Shown piece after piece: positions 61,417 to 64,000 of a stretch of 64,000 nucleotides of DNA. A program made the translations under genes and the position numbers. The notes beneath the pieces were generated by a model. It saw only the letters and a list, made by a program, of their open reading frames with translations. It was not told the DNA's origin and searched no databases. Where the stretch lies: NCBI GenBank assembly GCA_963716735.1, contig OY970321.1, positions 310,001-374,000 on the forward strand. The letters run 5' to 3'. Numbering within the stretch: position 1 is the first letter of the stretch; every line of letters begins with the position of its first letter. Source of the DNA: VRUE01 sp963716735. Lineage in GTDB: Bacteria; Actinomycetota; Thermoleophilia; Solirubrobacterales; 70-9.

Positions 61417-63639
61417 TCAGGCGCTCTCGACGACGGGATGCTCACCCGTCGGCGCCGGATCGCCCTCGGCTGGCTCCACATGCAGGCGAGGCAGGATGCG
61501 GTCGAGCCAGGCGGGCAGCCACCAGGCCCGTTTGCCGAACAGCTGCATCACCGCTGGGACGAGGACCGAGCGGATGATCACGGCGTCGATGAAGACCGCT
61601 GAGGCCAGGCCGAGGCCGAAGAGTTTGATGATGCGGTCTTCGCCGATCATGAAGGAGGCGAAGACGGTGACCATGATCGCCGCGGCGGCGGTGATCACGC
61701 GGCCGGTCAGGGCGAGGCCGCGCGTGACCGCTTCGGTTGCATCCTTCTTGTCTTCCCACTCCTCGTGGATCCGCGACATCAGGAAGACCTCGTAGTCCAT
61801 CGAGAGGCCGAAGATGATCGCGAAGAGGAAGATCGGGAAGAAGGAGATGATCGGTCCGGTGCCGTCGACGCCGATCAGGCTCGCGCCCCAACCCCACTGG
61901 AAGACGGCGACGATCAGGCCGAAGGCGGCGCCGATGCTGAGCAGGTTCATCACGACCGCCTTCAGCGGCACCAGCACCGAGCGGAAGACGGCCATCAACA
62001 GCAGCGCCGAGAGCAACACGACGACGCCGATGAAGAGCGGCAGCTTTTCGGCGATCGCGGTGCCGAAGTCCTCGAAGATCGCGGTGATGCCGCCGACGTG
62101 CACTTGGGCGCCGGTCTGCTGCTCGACCGGCGGGATCATCTCGTCGCGGATGTGGTCGAGCAGCTTGGTGGTGTCCTCGCTCTGCGGCGAAGTGGTGGGG
62201 TAGACCTGGAAGACGCCGGTGTTCTTCGCCGGGTTGAGCATGACCGGCGTCGTGTCGGCGACGCCCTCTTCGCCTTCGAGCGTCTTGCTCAGCTCGACCA
62301 GCGCCGCGTCTTCGCCCTTGCTCGGCAGCGCCGCGACGATCGAGAAGGGCCCGTTGAATCCCGGGCCAAATCCCTCCGCGAGCAGATCGTAGGCTTCGCG
62401 CGTCGTCGTCCCCGCCGGGTCGGTGCCGGCGTCGTTGGAGCCGAGACGCAGGGAGAGGGTGGGAATGCAGAGGGCGATCAGCAGGCCGCCGGAGAGCAGG
62501 GCCGAGAGAACCGGCCGCCGCTGGATCTCGCGGCTCCAGCGGAACCAGCGCGTGTCCTCGGCGGTCGACGGCTCGCGTTTTCCCAGCCCGGGGATGCGCA
62601 GCCTGTCGACGCGGCGACCGGCGATCGTCAGCAGGGCCGGCAGCAGGGTCAGCGCCGCGATCATCGTGAACAGCACGGCGATCGCGGCAGCCATCGCGAC
62701 CCCGTAGAGGAAGCTGAGGCCGAGCAGCCACATCCCCATCAAGGCGATGATCACGGTCACCCCGGCGAAGAGCACGGCGCGACCGGCGGTGTCGACCGCG
62801 GCGATCGCGGCGTCGCGGGACTCCAGACCCTCGTCGAGGCCATTGCGGAAGCGGGTGAGGATGAAGAGGGCGTAGTCGATGCCGACGCCGAGGCCGATCA
62901 TCGCCGCCAGCTGTGGCGCGAACTCGGCCGTGTCGAAGACGTGGGTGCCGAGCGTGACCAGGCTGAGCCCGACCCCGAGCGCGAACAGCGCCGTGATCAG
63001 CGGCAGGCCCATCGCCACGACCGAGCCGAAGGTGATCAGCAGGATGACCACCGCCGCCAGCAGGCCGATCATGAAGGAGGAATCGCCTTCTTCTTCGGCG
63101 CGAGCTTCCTCGACCGGCTGACCGCCGACCTCGACCTGCAATCCCCCGCCGGACGCCGCCTCGGCTGCGTTCATCACCCGTTCGGTGTCCTTCGTCTCCA
63201 GCTTTTCGGTCGTGGTGTCGAACTGGACGGTGGCGTAAGCGATCGTGCCGTCGTCGCTGATTGCCGCCGCGCCGCCGCTTTCGTAGGGGCTGGCGACTTC
63301 GCTCACGTGCGGGACCTTGGCGGCGGTGGCGAAGACGCCTTCCATCTCGCGCTTGACGGGCGCCGCCTCGACCCCGCGCTGAGCCTTGAAGACGATCGTC
63401 GCGGTATCGCCCGACTGCGCCGGGAACTTGTCTTCAAGCAGGTCGAAGGCTTCCTGCGAGTCGGAGGCGGGCAGCTTGAAGTCTTCGGAGAAGCTGGAGC
63501 CGGCCGAGCCGGCGATTATCAATACCCCGACCAGGGTGACGATCCAGCCGGCGATCACGATCGCACGGTGTCCGGTGGTCCAGGTGGCGAAGCGTCTCAT
63601 CGAGCGTCGCACCGTAGCGAACCCAGTCGGTCGCTTCAT
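61417..63639 (-). CDS. MMPL/RND family transporter
   Basis: About 740 residues with the RND layout: an N-terminal helix, an extracytoplasmic domain (about 50-180), five to six helices (GVGIDYALFILTRFRNGLDE), a second outer domain and a second helix bundle (FGLSMDYEVFLMSRIHEEWE). The two DYxxF-type motifs in the fourth and tenth helices are the usual proton-relay signature of MMPL proteins, which export lipids or drugs. No partner adaptor is nearby. The start is uncertain: ATG 63639 or ATG 63600 (MRRFATWTTGHRAIVIAGW, the more typical family beginning). It interrupts the common rpmB-fakA neighbourhood. Confidence 0.85.
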   Translation of the reverse strand: MKRPTGFATVRRSMRRFATWTTGHRAIVIAGWIVTLVGVLIIAGSAGSSFSEDFKLPASDSQEAFDLLEDKFPAQSGDTATIVFKAQRGVEAAPVKREMEGVFATAAKVPHVSEVASPYESGGAAAISDDGTIAYATVQFDTTTEKLETKDTERVMNAAEAASGGGLQVEVGGQPVEEARAEEEGDSSFMIGLLAAVVILLITFGSVVAMGLPLITALFALGVGLSLVTLGTHVFDTAEFAPQLAAMIGLGVGIDYALFILTRFRNGLDEGLESRDAAIAAVDTAGRAVLFAGVTVIIALMGMWLLGLSFLYGVAMAAAIAVLFTMIAALTLLPALLTIAGRRVDRLRIPGLGKREPSTAEDTRWFRWSREIQRRPVLSALLSGGLLIALCIPTLSLRLGSNDAGTDPAGTTTREAYDLLAEGFGPGFNGPFSIVAALPSKGEDAALVELSKTLEGEEGVADTTPVMLNPAKNTGVFQVYPTTSPQSEDTTKLLDHIRDEMIPPVEQQTGAQVHVGGITAIFEDFGTAIAEKLPLFIGVVVLLSALLLMAVFRSVLVPLKAVVMNLLSIGAAFGLIVAVFQWGWGASLIGVDGTGPIISFFPIFLFAIIFGLSMDYEVFLMSRIHEEWEDKKDATEAVTRGLALTGRVITAAAAIMVTVFASFMIGEDRIIKLFGLGLASAVFIDAVIIRSVLVPAVMQLFGKRAWWLPAWLDRILPRLHVEPAEGDPAPTGEHPVVESA

Positions 63640-63679
63640 CTGAGAGGCGCATCCGCCGATGGCAGCTAGATTTCGAGCG

Positions 63680-64000
63680 ATGCCCGATCCCTCGATCGCG
63701 CGCTTCCGGCGCGTCGTCACGTCCGCCTATGCCCACCTGGAGGAGCGCCGCCAGGAGGTCAATGATCTCAACGTGTTCCCGGTCGCCGATGGCGATACCG
63801 GCGACAACATGGCGATGACGATGCGTGCCGTGATGGAGGAGCTCGATCGTCTCGACGGCCTCGAGGTCGACGAGGTCGGCCGCACCGAGCTCGTTCAGGC
63901 GCTGGCGCGGGCGGCGCTGATGGGAGCGCGGGGAAACTCCGGCGTGATTCTCAGTCAGATCGTCCGCGGGGCCGCCGAGGAGCTCGCTAGCCGGCCCGGC
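63680..64000 (+). CDS. DAK2/FakA-like kinase domain protein, 3' end outside window
   Basis: The first 107 residues of a DhaL/DAK2-domain protein. DLNVFPVADGDTGDNMAMTM carries the Mg-ATP-binding aspartates, and ALARAALMGARGNSGVILSQ is the next conserved segment. The gene is probably the FakA/YloV fatty acid kinase subunit, which is often found next to rpmB. The frame is open to the window end. Divergent from the MMPL gene with 40 bases between the starts. Confidence 0.88.
   Translation, partial: MPDPSIARFRRVVTSAYAHLEERRQEVNDLNVFPVADGDTGDNMAMTMRAVMEELDRLDGLEVDEVGRTELVQALARAALMGARGNSGVILSQIVRGAAEELASRPG

Noticed and set aside
61023..61602. Small open frames across the B2/B3 region
   Set aside because: They run through hairpin repeats with no ribosome-binding sites or recognisable protein sequence.
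61765..63669. 634-codon plus-strand frame opposite the MMPL gene
   Set aside because: Antisense to an MMPL protein with intact membrane topology and motifs.

Overview
The window is GC-rich, gene-dense bacterial chromosome. Genes are often coupled through ATGA, GTGA or TTGA overlaps. Gene content and order (alaS-ruvX-mltG-aroE-aroC, hisS-aspS, rpmB next to a fakA-like gene, a riboflavin operon, many GTG/TTG starts) suggest an actinobacterium, most likely of the Thermoleophilia/Solirubrobacterales type. That placement is inferred from gene order and protein style, not from a marker phylogeny. No rRNA, CRISPR array, transposase or integrase was found. One tRNA gene, tRNA-Met(CAT), is present.

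Layout. 1-4.3 kb: end of a GH92 mannosidase, a GT39-like membrane glycosyltransferase and a GtrA protein. 4.4-9.3 kb: a small unknown gene, an unusual LeuRS-like protein, a threonine synthase-like enzyme, a cupin and tRNA-Met. 9.4-18.6 kb: peptidase, FtcD-type transferase, metallo-beta-lactamase protein, hisS, aspS, an AbiEi/DUF559 gene and an IscU-MnmA fusion. 18.6-27.6 kb: alaS, ruvX, mltG, then aroE, aroC, a fused aroK-aroB, aroQ and an Xaa-Pro peptidase. 27.6-33.8 kb: diguanylate cyclase, M42 peptidase, SDR, secreted protein, efp, nusB, scpB and a 23S pseudouridine synthase. 33.8-36.1 kb: a two-gene minus-strand cassette with a polysaccharide deacetylase and tail-fibre-like domains. 36.1-43.4 kb: aroH, hisC-like, aroF, tyrA, aroA, cmk, der. 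43.4-52.8 kb: metK, a PH-domain protein, priA, a YWTD propeller, def, fmt, rsmB, a zinc ribbon and rpe. 52.8-57.0 kb: cation/proton antiporter, flippase, GT2. 57.1-60.8 kb: ribD, ribE, ribBA, ribH. 61-64 kb: rpmB, MMPL and the start of fakA.

Two loci together encode all seven shikimate steps from DAHP synthase to chorismate, plus chorismate mutase, prephenate dehydrogenase and a HisC-family aminotransferase. This would cover the route to tyrosine. The riboflavin operon is complete except for the RibD-product phosphatase, which is usually encoded elsewhere.

The least explained feature is a set of dispersed structured DNA elements. Family A (four copies, near 4.25, 15.94, 43.34 and 51.99 kb) and family B (three copies, near 31.8, 61.0 and 61.3 kb) each have a conserved multi-hairpin core. 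The core is enclosed by long inverted arms that are complementary within a copy but differ between copies. Six of the seven sit directly behind a stop codon. A perfect 25-bp inverted repeat of the same layout lies inside the ribD reading frame, and another long inverted repeat separates scpB from the pseudouridine synthase gene. These look like an undescribed family of terminator-associated or mobile hairpin elements.
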